This document shows positions 1 through 25,160 of a DNA stretch of 64,000 bases, piece by piece. The stretch is from assembly GCA_039720395.1 (NCBI GenBank), contig CM077826.1, positions 14,999,962 through 15,063,961 of the forward strand. The letters run 5' to 3'. How positions within the stretch are numbered: position 1 is the first letter of the stretch; the number at the start of each line of letters is the position of its first letter. A program made the translations under genes and the position numbers. The stretch comes from Liquidambar formosana. Lineage: Eukaryota > Streptophyta > Magnoliopsida > Saxifragales > Altingiaceae. The notes under the pieces were generated by a model, which saw only the letters and a list, made by a program, of their open reading frames with translations, was not told the DNA's origin and ran no database searches.

Positions 1-1232
1 TAGTTAAAAAAAAAAATTACAAAAAAGAAAAAAAAAAAAAAAAAAGAAGCTCTTGGCTATTTTATTTGTAGCAGGTTGTAGCTTCTACTATTATTTCTCG
101 TGGGGAAGTACACAATGCAAGTGTTATTTTCTCATTGTTATTAATTACATATGTTGTTGTTGTTCCCAATTATCTATTTTAGTTGATTGATCATTGCTTT
201 GATTCTCATAGTAAATCCGTTTTTGCATTTAATATTCCTTTTAACTTTTTAACTTTCATTCCTAATGATCTTGCTATGTCCTTTTTCAATTTCAAGGAAT
301 CGCATATGTTAGTCATGTGTACTAAAACTCAAGTTGATCTAAGATTAAATATGTTTAATTTGAAATATCTATAAATAAGCAACTGTTATTGATTAAAAAA
401 TGTGCATATTTAATTGAATAGTAATCAATTTCAGATCAACTTGATTTTTGGTTTGAACACCTATATGAAAAGGTTATATAATCTAACGATTAGATTTACA
501 AAATATAAATCACGAAATAAAGTTTTGGAGTGCACTTGGTACATTAATTCCACCTAGTAATAAGAGGACTATATATATATATATATCCCAAGCAAGTATA
601 TTGAACAATTATTTTTTTATTACTATTTTAAGTATAATTGATTTGTTAATAATATTTTATTAACAATTTTGATAAAATAATATAAAAATACCCATGCATT
701 GGCTATTTCGTCTTAGGGAGGTTGAGAGTTCAAAACTTCTTCCGGCATTATGGTATGTTTGCGGACTCGTAGTCATATGTGTCCCTCTTTTGATGCCTAT
801 GCCAGAATAATATCCCTCTATTTCTCAGTTGAAAACTCCGTAATTGGTTTAAGATGTAAAAAATAATCATTTTTAAGTATCTATTGGCCACCAATTTACA
901 CAATACCCTCATATCTATTACTAGTTTAACTAAATTTACATTGTATATATTTTGTTTTTGTCTTACTTCAACCTAAAATAATGAAAATATTTAATAATCT
1001 TGATGACAAAGCTTGATTGGCATTATACCATTGTATGAATTTGAACCTCAACCTCCTTGATTAACAAATTTATAGTTAAAACACATCTTAAGTTCTTAAC
1101 TTTAGTAGTAGATTGATGGTTTTCAGAGCTCAATAAACCTAAGGTCTTAGACAATAATTATGTTGAGTGTTGAGTAATGTAGAGTAGACAATAATTTTGC
1201 TCGCATTATAAGGATTAATTAAAACAAAATCA

Positions 1233-2143
1233 AGGGTAAATTGCAGAAAACCCCCCTGAAGTATGGGAGGGTTAGTAGATATCTCATTTTATGTTTTAAT
1301 TTTGTCAATGTGCCTCATCGTTCAATTGGAAGACAAAACCATTCATTAATGGAATATAACTTATATAAACACGTGCATTGGGAGTTATACCTTGTGCATT
1401 AGTAAGATATGAGGTACATTGAACGAATGTAAGGGGTACAACCCCTAATGCATGGGAATATAACCGTATATATAAGCTTTGATCATGTGTGGGATACTCT
1501 GGGACTGGGATATCCTGCATATGATCAGCCCAAATATATATATATATATATATACAGACTCAACTATAGTAAAAACAGTTATGCTAACCTAACCATGGTC
1601 AGACAGCTGTTGCTAACCAGGACCAAAACCCTAACCTAGCTTCTTCTATAGAAGGAATATTATCACTCTCTACCAGGGGAGGGGTGTTGTCATACGAAAC
1701 CCTAGAAATTCCATCTTTCTCTTTTTTTCTCTCTAGACACTGAGATTTAATTTGGGCATTGGAGGGTTTTAGGCCGGGCAAACCCCAGCCTCCCTTGATG
1801 ATTTTCTTTGTTTTCAGGACACTATTCATCGATCAACCTTGCAGCACTATTCATTGGAGAACCAAGCATCACTATTCATCGCTTAACCTAGCAACACTAT
1901 CCATTGGAGAACACCCAATTAGACATGATTTCGACGAAAGTTCCAACGATTTTGGATAACACGGGTCCATTAATGGTATCACGTGCGTAATCACGTGATT
2001 AATTTTCTTCAATTTTCATTAACGGCGAATAATGGTAAGACACATTGCCAAAAATTAAAATATAAGGGAGGCATATCAAATTAAAACATGAGGGAGGTTA
2101 TCTGTTGACCCTATATTTCAGGAGGTTTTCTACAATTTACCCT
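1233..2143. mobile_element. Non-autonomous DNA transposon with long TIRs
   Basis: The left end (AGGGTAAATTGCAGAAAACC...) and the inverted right end (AGGGTAAATTGTAGAAAACC...) match over roughly 85-110 bp. The element is flanked by identical 7-bp direct repeats, AAAATCA at 1226-1232 and 2144-2150, which is good evidence of transposition. The interior holds several copies of a CACTATTCATCG/CACTATTCATTGG motif (about 1820-1910) and an embedded relative of the small MITE at about 60061-60203. No transposase ORF is visible. Superfamily is unresolved: the long TIRs suggest Mutator-like, but the 7-bp duplication is not the usual 9 bp. Confidence 0.75.
1356..1475. mobile_element. Embedded MITE copy related to the one at 60.1 kb
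   Basis: The segment shares blocks with 60061-60203, including GCATTAGTA(A/G), ATGAGGTACATT and CCCAATGCATGG-type motifs in the same order. It sits inside the 911-bp long-TIR element, so it is either a nested insertion or part of the cargo. Boundaries are approximate. Confidence 0.5.
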
Positions 2144-2353
2144 AAAATCAAATAATAATTTGTATTTTAAAAGATATATATAAACATTGCCTAGCAAAAT
2201 TGACATGACTCGTCTGGATTAAGAACTCATAATAACAAAATTAGGGGAAAAAAAAAAGGAAGGTGCTTTAAGAGCTAATAATAACAAAATAAAGAGAAAA
2301 AAAAAAAAGGAAAAAGAAGGTACTCCCTCTTAAGCGGTCCCTAGAACCTCAGT

Positions 2354-2590
2354 CACGTGCCACCGCCAAACCTATCTTTAACGAATGCTATATACGAAGC
2401 GCTCAACACTAAACCCGTCTTTGTTCTCACTTCCCTCTACTCTCTCTCCCCATCTACTGAGAGAGGAAACACAGAAACCCTAGAAAACCCTAGAAAACGC
2501 CATTGAAGCGGAGACACTGAATACATCTCTTGCTTTAACTTGTATTCATATTTGCATGGTATTCGGACTGTTAGGAGGGTTTAGGGTTTT
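2354..2590 (+). promoter_or_regulatory. PRP8 proximal promoter and 5' leader
   Basis: A G-box core CACGTG lies at 2354-2359. Two adjacent telo-box-like motifs AAACCCTAG lie at 2475-2483 and 2485-2493, and an inverted telomere-repeat-like GGGTTTAGGGTTTT lies at 2577-2590, just before the start codon. Telo-boxes are common in plant housekeeping and RNA/translation genes. A CT-rich stretch at about 2425-2455 probably marks the transcription start region. No convincing TATA box was seen. Confidence 0.5.
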
Positions 2591-2614
2591 GGTAGTGTGA
2601 AATCAAATCGCAAC

Positions 2615-17191
<14,577 letters not shown>

Positions 17192-18686
17192 ATCAGTCTG
17201 TCATTGAGGTCACTATGCGGAGCAAGTGTGATACCTGTCTCGATACTCTCATATGCAGATACTACTCGCACATGGGGACGGAAGTAGTGATGGAAACCAT
17301 CTTTTTGTTGTAATAATATTTGTATCCCGAAAACAGTCTGGATCACGGTTGTAAGGTGTTGTAGTGATCGCCATTGACACTTGGCCTTGTTTTCTGGGGA
17401 TGTCAAGTCGCCATTTGGAGACCTTGGGATCTGAGTCTTGGCCATCTTCACGACCATAAGGGTGTCGTAACAATCGTGTTTTCAGTGAGTTGTAAATACA
17501 TGTTTTACAAAACAAAGTTCATATGTTGCAATTGAAAGCTCTAGTTTTTTGGCATAAACTTCTATAGTAGAAGGCGTTAGTTTGCTGTGTGCTCACTGCA
17601 TGGCTCTGCGGTATGAGCTGAATTCAATTGTACTTGAAATGATGCAGATATTTTGTACATTTTACGATGCTTACACAGGTGATAAAACCTATTCATGTTG
17701 GTCTTGCTCAAGTATCAGTTAAAGTATGTGGAAAGATAACACATTGTTTTAATATCTCATTGAAGTGAACCCTTCAATGGGACCAACTATGGTCCTTATG
17801 CAAGATGGTGTTCTGTTGCTTCCAAAGGCCTGTCAGTATGGGGCTTGTTGAACCCTGGTAAAAAGAATTATTCGTGAGAATGAGACTTGCGAAGGGGAAT
17901 AAAACAATGACAATTGCTTATAATCAGACTCACACGTGGGAACCCATTCCTATTCCTTCGACATTGAGAAAGGTATGGGACCTTAAAGAAAAAGAAAAAA
18001 GGGAAACAAGTGTAAAGGGTATGGGAAACAAGAGTGAGCATCTTGAAACAGGTGAAGGAAGGCATATTGAGGAGAAGATGCCACCTATCCCCCTGAAATT
18101 TGTTGGTGATAATACAGTAAACAAGGATTTGATTACCCTAGTTTGAACCTAGTCATAGAAAATGTATACGTGGAAAATGACTTGTAGGATATGATGACTA
18201 ACAGTCCAACAGACCGCTTGCGTTGTGGGTGAGGTGAAAGGGCCAACGCTATGTTTTAGTTTAAAAATATACGAGGTAAATTTGGGTTTTCATTGCTTGA
18301 TGAATAGTTAACCAGTCAGAATATTCAAGACAATGCCTGCATTCACCCGCCAGATGCAAATCCGACAATTGCACATTTTACCTCCAATAAACCTAGAGCA
18401 ACAAAATCTGAAAACCACGCATTAAACAGTAGATGTCATTCACATACTACCCAAAAAAGAAAAAAGAAAAAAAACAGGGGGCAAAATACAATGCCAACAC
18501 CCCCAGCACAGATCTCACAACATTCACAAATCATGCTTTCAAATCAGTAGGCAGTAATTATCCCTGGCTGTTCTTTTAAATGCAAGCCAGTGCCAACTTG
18601 CCCCAAAGTGAAAATAACTCAAAATACTCACATGATCGAAATTCTATATCTACCATTTTTCTTGCAGCCAGTACCTTCAGCCCCCC
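17192..18686. other. PRP8 3' UTR and convergent gap to the kinase gene
   Basis: The first ~400-500 bp after the PRP8 stop are probably 3' UTR: mixed composition followed by T-rich and AATAAA-like sequence. The rest separates two convergent genes. Short ORFs at 17868-18146 exist on both strands but show no recognisable domain, and I do not call them genes. The 3' UTR of the minus-strand kinase gene probably occupies part of 18300-18686. Confidence 0.5.
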
Positions 18687-21600
18687 CTACGCATTTTCTG
18701 GCGCAATTTCCACCTCTTTCAACTCCTGTTTTGTATCTTTCTCCTCCGAAATGAAATCTGAACTGTCTTCTGCACCCGACAATCCGTCATTATAATCTGC
18801 AGCCCGAGGGCCCTTGAACAATTCATCATTTTCTAGATCGGCCAACTTCTCTTTTGATTCTCCCTTAAGTAGCTCCACCACCTCAAGCATAGTGGGTCTC
18901 TTCTCAGGTCGACTGTCAGAGCAAACGAGTCCAACCAAGACAACTCTTTTGAGCTCTTCCTCCACAAACTTCCCATTAAACCTTGGGTCTGCCAATTCAC
19001 TGAACTTCTTCTCGCAGGCCAATGGCAAAGCCCAATCAGTGATTGTGCGTTTCATTGTTGCGTTGAGTTTCTCAACAGGTTTCTTACCACTAGCAAGCTC
19101 TAGCAAGAGAATGCCAAAGCTGTAGACATCACAACTCTCTGATGCCTTCCCCAACATGGCATATTCAGGGGCGAGGTAGCCAAGTGTACCCTTAACTCTT
19201 GTTGTCACATGTGTTGCACCATCAGGGATTAACTTTGCAAATCCAAAATCGGCAACCTGAGCCTGGAAATCAGAATCTAGCAACACATTGCTTGCTTTGA
19301 TGTCTCTGTGGATTATATGTGGGGTAGCATGGTGGTGAAGATACCTGGATTAAAAAAAAAAAAACACAAAAAACAACTTAAAGATTAATTTGACAGTGGG
19401 AGAAAGATGGAGAGAGAAGTTGGATTCAACACTTACGCAATACCCTCGGCAGACCCAATTGCAATATTCATCCGTCGGTTCCAATCGAGAAGGCATTCTG
19501 CTGAGTGTTGGCCATGAAGATGAGAGAGTAAGCTCAAATTTGGCATGTAGTCATATACAATCAGCCGCTCTTGCCCTTCAGCACAATAGCCACGTAAACT
19601 TAGCAGATTCTTGTGCCGGACTCGTGCTAATATCTCAACTTCAACAGCAAATTCCATCTCTGCTTTGTTGCTCCACACCTTCAACCTTTTGACCGCAATC
19701 TGCAGATGCATCTTTCAATTAATTGGAATATACCATATGCAAAAGACAGCTGGGTAGTAAAAGTGGCAGAGAAAGGAGAGTTGATTCCATTTGCTCTAAA
19801 ATATAAAAGAATCTAATTGCAGATGTTACCATCTGGTGAAGATTCTTAAGTTCAGAAACAGACATAACTTACTAACAAAACCATACACGTTTATATATTG
19901 TGACAGCATCTTAGACTCATTTAATGTCAAACGAAAAGGCTTAAGGGTGCTCTCAGGAGGAAGAATTGCTTCTAAAGGCTTACATATAAAATATGCTTTA
20001 TAATCATGAGATCATTTTCCTTACATATTTCTCTGCATCATTGCTGAAGAGATTTCTTGGAACAGCATGAACAGCCGATTTTTTTCAGAGAAGGTCAATC
20101 ACAGAGCTTATGAAACAAACATTTCCAAGTACTTATATTCCAAGCACTCTAAAATAAATTTCATTATTTTTCTTATGAAGAAGATCCCTAACAGTACGAC
20201 TATTTTCCTATTCAATAAGTTCTCAAACTTTTGACAAATTTCTTTTATTCCCCAGGTTAAGTAGTCAAGGTTTATCAAGGTTTTAAACCTTGATGATGGG
20301 TAAACCTAGGCATAGAAGTAGAACTGAAATTAATTCGTGCAAATCTGTAGAATTTAAAAAGTACAAAAATCAAAACCACAATTATATTAAAGGTTTCACA
20401 CATCGACTTGGTTTGAACGTTGGTTGCCCAAAAGTAGAACTAATTCTTGGAAGTTTATAAAACTAAGAACCACGGGACTGATGCAGTAGATTATTATCAT
20501 CTTATTTTTATCTAAAAAGATTCAAGGTTCAGCTTTGGGTGCATAATACCTGTTGAAAATGACAAATCTCAAAGGTAAAAGTATAGGTTAGTATCAAACT
20601 CTCAATGATGGCTAATATTCCTAACTAAACATATTCAGCTTTGGGTGCATAATACCTGTTGAAAATGACAAATCTCAAAGGTAAAAGTATAGGTTAGTAT
20701 CAAACTCTCAATGATGGCTAATATTCCTAACTAAACATAATAAAAAAGTGCTCCTAATGATGGAAAACCTACTATACCTGAGACAGAAGTCCGAGTACAA
20801 CTGCTATTCCTCAGGACGCCATTACTGTGTCATGAGTAAACAATTAAGCCACTCCGTCAAGGACACTACTTTGGTCCAATGGATGGCACATACTACCATC
20901 AAAGTACACATGATCCAAGTCAAGGGCCACATACTACCATCAAAGTACACATGATCAAAGTCAAGGGCTATAATAGTCTGCGGACAGCTATTATTGTCAC
21001 AGCGAATCATGTTCCAATCTATTCTTATATCACCAGGAAAATTAGTCTACTTGAATACTTTATCCAAAAAAAAGAAAAAAAGATTACTTGAATATCACAC
21101 TAAAAGCAAGCTATTACTTTCATATCCATCATTCGCAGGAAGTGAAGCAATGAAATGCTTCAATTATTTTTCTTTCTGACTCCACCCACATAAAAAAAAG
21201 TTTTTGTTGTCTTACATAAAACAAAATATGTTTTATCATTCATCTGTAATTCTGTATCCACCCCTTTTGTCAAAGAATCATACAAAAAGTCATTAGAGTG
21301 ATCCCCTTTGGGGCTACCCCAAGGCCCAAAAGGCCTGGTAATGGCCTGGCTCATGTGGAACGGGGGGGACTGCACATGCCCAAAGCCCCAGACACCCTAG
21401 TTATCAAAAAAACAAAAAAAAAAAAAATAATGAAAAAGCTAATACACATGGTAAGCAAAGATATATCCTACTAATCATGTCCACTTCTCAGCCCAATTCA
21501 ATGTCAATCCCTGTATAACAGCTTGGCCAACACCAAATAAGCTGTTCTGACCTAAGTTTATCCTCACCAAATAAAATGCTTTTTGTTGAACATTACAAAA

Positions 21601-21884
21601 CCAAAATGTCATTTGGAAACTAAAAGGCAAAAATAATTCTTCCCATCTCCAATGGAACACCTTCCTTAGCCCTTCTACTAACTGTACTCAAAACCTTCAC
21701 TACAATGATGAAAGAGTCAACCCCCATGACAAAGCTTCAGGAACTCTGAAAAAGAGCAGCTAGAGCATAAATCATTAAATACATCATTAAATCGACTTTC
21801 TCAATTTGATCTCAAAACCCTTTCCTCTAAGATATAATAAGACAACCCACTTGCTTTGGGATGACAACATATAACAGAGTCCCA

Positions 21885-21915
<31 letters not shown>

Positions 21916-24900
21916 CACACACACACACACATCAAATTCTATTGGTTCACATTGACCTATTAAATAAACAAGTTTGATTCAGTTAAAGAGGACTTCAACC
22001 CAAATAACAACCAGATTAATATGGATTCAGCATTCACATTCTCAGAAAAAAAAGGTTTCCATGTTGGACTCAATTCACATTCTCAGAAAAAATAAGTTTC
22101 CTTCTTCTGTTTGTATTTCTCCATTTGTGATTAATACAATATTGTCTCTTATAAAATTTAAAAAGAAAAAAAGAAAAAAAAGAAGTAGCTCAAATTGAGT
22201 ATCTCCAAACCTTCCCCAACCAGAACCAATATTAAGTTATACTGGAAGTAGCTCAAATTGACTTTTGGAAACACTATAGAACTTCATAAATATTCACAAT
22301 TTGATGCATTCATTGGCAATAAGAATGTGATAATGATTTTACATACCTTGTAAAAGGATGCTCTGGGATCGAGAAATGATGGCAAAGAATGCTCTCTCCA
22401 TTTTCCTTTTGGTCCTGAAGAGAGTGCAGATTGCCTTTGGGCTACACAATGAGGGTTTACTCTCCCCCTTCCCTAACACCCCCACCCCAAGGTTCAAAGA
22501 CTCAAAGACCTCCACCTCGTAAGTCGTAAGAGGAGAGAGCTACCACAAGGCCACACCGGCCATTAGTGCTCCAATTTTATAGCCACCAACTTAGAACTAA
22601 TTTTGAACATTTTTTTTTTAATGAAAATTAATTTCGAATATAAAACCTAGAAGATTGATTGGGAAGTAATATTGAATATGCAGACCTCCATTATCCTTTG
22701 GAGTTTGTTCAATGAGTCAATGACTTTGGAATTGGCACTCCACAACTTTTGTAAAGTTACTTTTGATGACCCTTTACACTCTCATAAGCATGATAGCTAG
22801 GCTTCCGATCAGATGCCCTAGCACCATAGAACTCCATCACTGTTTAAGAATTTAATACATCTGGAAACTGGATAATTTTCATTTGGACCATAAATTTTCA
22901 CATCATTACTATCATTTACTTACTGGCTTCTAAGGTTATCCTATGAGCAGGTCCACAAACCTTATGGCTGACATCTGTATATTCTCCTTGCTACTTTTGG
23001 ATAAAAAAGACCTACTCTCACTTGCGAATGAACCATAATTAATGTTACTAACCTGGAATGCATCTAACAAAAAAAAGTAAATTGTTCATGTGCAATGTTG
23101 GAAAAGTCCTACATCTCACATTGCCCGAATATTGGGTTTGATATGGCTTCATATACTTGTCCAAGCCTCAACCTAACAAATTAGGCTTTTGGGTTGGATT
23201 ATCTTAATATGGTATCAGTGCTTTGGTTTCAAAAGGTCATGGGTTTGAGTTTTGTTACCTCCATTTATTTATTCCCCTATTCGTTTGTCTGTTAGTTTGT
23301 CGGTTGTATCTATCTCTCTCTCTGGTCTCTCCACGTGCAGAATGGGGCCAAACGTGATGGAAGTGTTAGCTTGATATACATTGTCAGTTCATTTCCTAAT
23401 AGCTTAAACTTTTGGGGTTAAGTGGTAGGCTAGTAGATGAACATGTAGCTTTGGCTTAGCTCGTTTAGGTTGATTCACTAATTCAAAGAGCTAAGCCTAG
23501 ACCCTTGATTTGTTTTCCTAATAAGCCAAGTTTGAACTATCCCAAACTCATCTTGTTTAGGCTCATGAAACAAGGGTATGCACATGATGGAAATTAGTGC
23601 TTTAGTTTTACCCTGTTGTTCCACTTCTTGTATGATGATGAACCAACAAACTATGCAAGAGCTAGTTTGTACCTTAGCAAATTCACCAACCTAAAAAGGG
23701 TGAGCTCAACCTTAACTTTCAGTCACAAATGTTTATCAGGCAAAGGTTAAGAAAAGAAGGCTAACTGAGTCAGGCATCATGTTGAAGACTTATAGTAAGA
23801 TGACTCCTCAAGAACCTTACCCAAAGAGGAATGAGAAAAAAGAAACAGAAAGTATCAGTGGCGTATGACTAAAAAATCAATAAGATTTTGGAGAATGTCA
23901 TAAAATTAGGTTAAGGTAAAAACCTAGATTCTGGCACAAGAATGACAAACGAATTATCCTGATTAAAAAATTCAGCAAGGCTTGTGAATGGCAAAGTTTG
24001 GGCACACAATGCAAGGTTAAACAATACTAGCTAACTCAGGTAAAGCTCAACACCAATACAAATTCAGTTCGAACAACCAAATTCCCCGGTAGGCTCATTG
24101 ACAACCCCTGTAGAAATTGTCCAGTATATCCGACTATATTTGGATTGGATTTCACGTGCGATCAGCTAATATTAGCAGTGTAAAACTAATAAAATTATCA
24201 CAAAATTTGAATTAAAATGAAGTAAAGAAAACAAATAATTGGTTTCATTACTTGTGATCCATCCCACAGTTGTCCCCAGTAAACACTTCCAAATCCCCCT
24301 TCTCCAAGCTTATTATCGTAATTAAAATTGTTTGTAGCTGCATGCAATTCCTTCAAGGAGAAAATCCTCCATGTTGGCTGCTTCTTACGTTGATCTTTCC
24401 TGCACAATTGGATACTCTACACATCAAACTATCATCAAACCCCCAAAGAACTAATAAAAATTGAAACATTTCCCTCTGTTCGGTTGCCAAGAAAATTGAA
24501 GGAAATGAAGGAAAATATAACTTTAAATCATATTATTTTGCTTTGGTTTCCAAATAGTGAAAAACACTCACCTCAACTAAGCCAACTAGTTGTATTAGGC
24601 TCAGTTCAATGGAGTATCTGTTTTCTCAGCTAGTCAGCTCCCAAAAACTCAAAAATCTAAAATCCAAAAATGTTTATTTTCCATTTCATTTCCTACTTTT
24701 TCTCAGCAACCAAACAGAGTGTAATTAAGAAATCCCTCTATCCAACACTCACGCGGGCTTTGTCCCTAAAATTCATACTAAATCCTGAAATAAACCCTAT
24801 TGAATCTTCGTTTGTCACCAACAGAAGCACAACAATATCATATATAAATTTATGTATATATGAAGCAAATTAATTGATGAGTATTAAGTTTGATTTTGAC

Positions 24901-24956
24901 GAAAATACGTACCGATTCCAGCCCTTTACGCAGCAAAACATTGAGGAAAACGCCAT
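18687..24956 (-). CDS. PTI1-like receptor-like cytoplasmic kinase (At3g15890 type), 4 exons
   Basis: Exons on the minus strand: 24913-24956, 24252-24399, 19437-19699, 18687-19344. Together they are 1113 nt, or 370 aa, with all phases consistent; the Arabidopsis relative is of similar length. The first exon encodes a short N-terminus with a Phe-Cys-Cys motif, a likely palmitoylation anchor at the plasma membrane. The kinase domain follows, with the glycine-rich loop GEGGFGSV, the Lys of IAVKRL, catalytic [14 protein letters not shown], and YLAPEYAM in the activation segment. A ~60-residue acidic C-terminal tail closes the protein. No ectodomain or transmembrane segment is encoded. The family phosphorylates Ser/Thr in spite of the 'tyrosine kinase' label, and its substrate here is unknown. 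Intron 1 is 24400-24912, intron 2 is 4.55 kb (19700-24251) and intron 3 is 92 bp. Confidence 0.93.
20528..20739. repeat. Perfect 106-bp tandem duplication in kinase intron 2
   Basis: Two head-to-tail copies, 20528-20633 and 20634-20739, look identical by eye, starting TTCAGCTTTGGGTGC and ending CTAAACATA. Complete identity means a very recent duplication or an assembly artefact. Confidence 0.85.
20887..20968. repeat. 41-bp tandem duplication in kinase intron 2
   Basis: Two copies of a CACATACTACCATC...CAAGGGC unit lie 41 bp apart, with one or two differences (CCAAGTC versus AAAGTC). Confidence 0.8.
21885..21932. repeat. C29 homopolymer followed by (CA)n
   Basis: An uninterrupted run of 29 C (21885-21913) is followed by a CA dinucleotide repeat to about 21932. 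Such a run is rare in plant DNA. It can form i-motif/G-quadruplex structures and its length is poorly measured by sequencing. Confidence 0.9.
23096..23460 (+). mobile_element. TRIM-like LTR retroelement remnant in kinase intron 2
   Basis: A ~114-bp segment beginning TGTTGGAAAAGTCC (23096) is followed at 23210-23221 by TGGTATCAGTGC, one base off the canonical initiator-Met tRNA primer-binding site TGGTATCAGAGC. A second LTR-like start, TGTTAGCTTGATATACATTG, occurs at about 23366. The layout short LTR, PBS, short non-coding interior fits a terminal-repeat retrotransposon in miniature. The two LTR-like segments are not clearly the same sequence, so it may be a degraded or composite copy. Confidence 0.5.
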
Positions 24957-25160
24957 ATCCCTCCCTACACGATCCTCCCTCCTTTCTCTCTGTCACTCTG
25001 TTTATCCTCTTTCTCGCTCTACTTTCTCAGTCGATTCAAACCCATATCCCTTCACCACAATCTCCCTCAATCAGAACAACTCTCTCTCTCTTTCTCTCTC
25101 TACTTGCTTTGTGTCTCCTTTGTGTCTCAGTATGAACTGCGGGGGCTAGGAAGTTTCCTG
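24957..25160 (-). promoter_or_regulatory. 5' leader of the PTI1-like kinase gene
   Basis: Read on the minus strand, the DNA upstream of ATG 24956 is strongly GA-rich (GAGAGA runs at about 25080-25110 and 24975-25025), typical of plant 5' UTR and core promoter regions. No clear TATA box was found. Confidence 0.4.

Larger units (their letters stand above)
1..2350. other. Intergenic stretch left of PRP8; no gene seen
   Basis: AT-rich DNA with poly-A runs, a short (AT)n run near 571-586 and only short chance ORFs with no recognisable domain. The one well-defined structure is the long-TIR transposon at 1233-2143. Around 705-745 there is a short SINE-like or tRNA-like motif (GGAGGTTGAGAGTTC), and degenerate copies of it recur near 1035-1060 (inverted) and 30310-30345. 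Confidence 0.6.

Noticed and set aside
700..745. tRNA gene
   Set aside because: Only a B-box-like GAGAGTTCAAAAC stretch; no cloverleaf could be formed. At best a SINE remnant.
17868..18146. Overlapping ORFs between PRP8 and the kinase
   Set aside because: Present on both strands, no domain, and located in likely 3' UTR or spacer.
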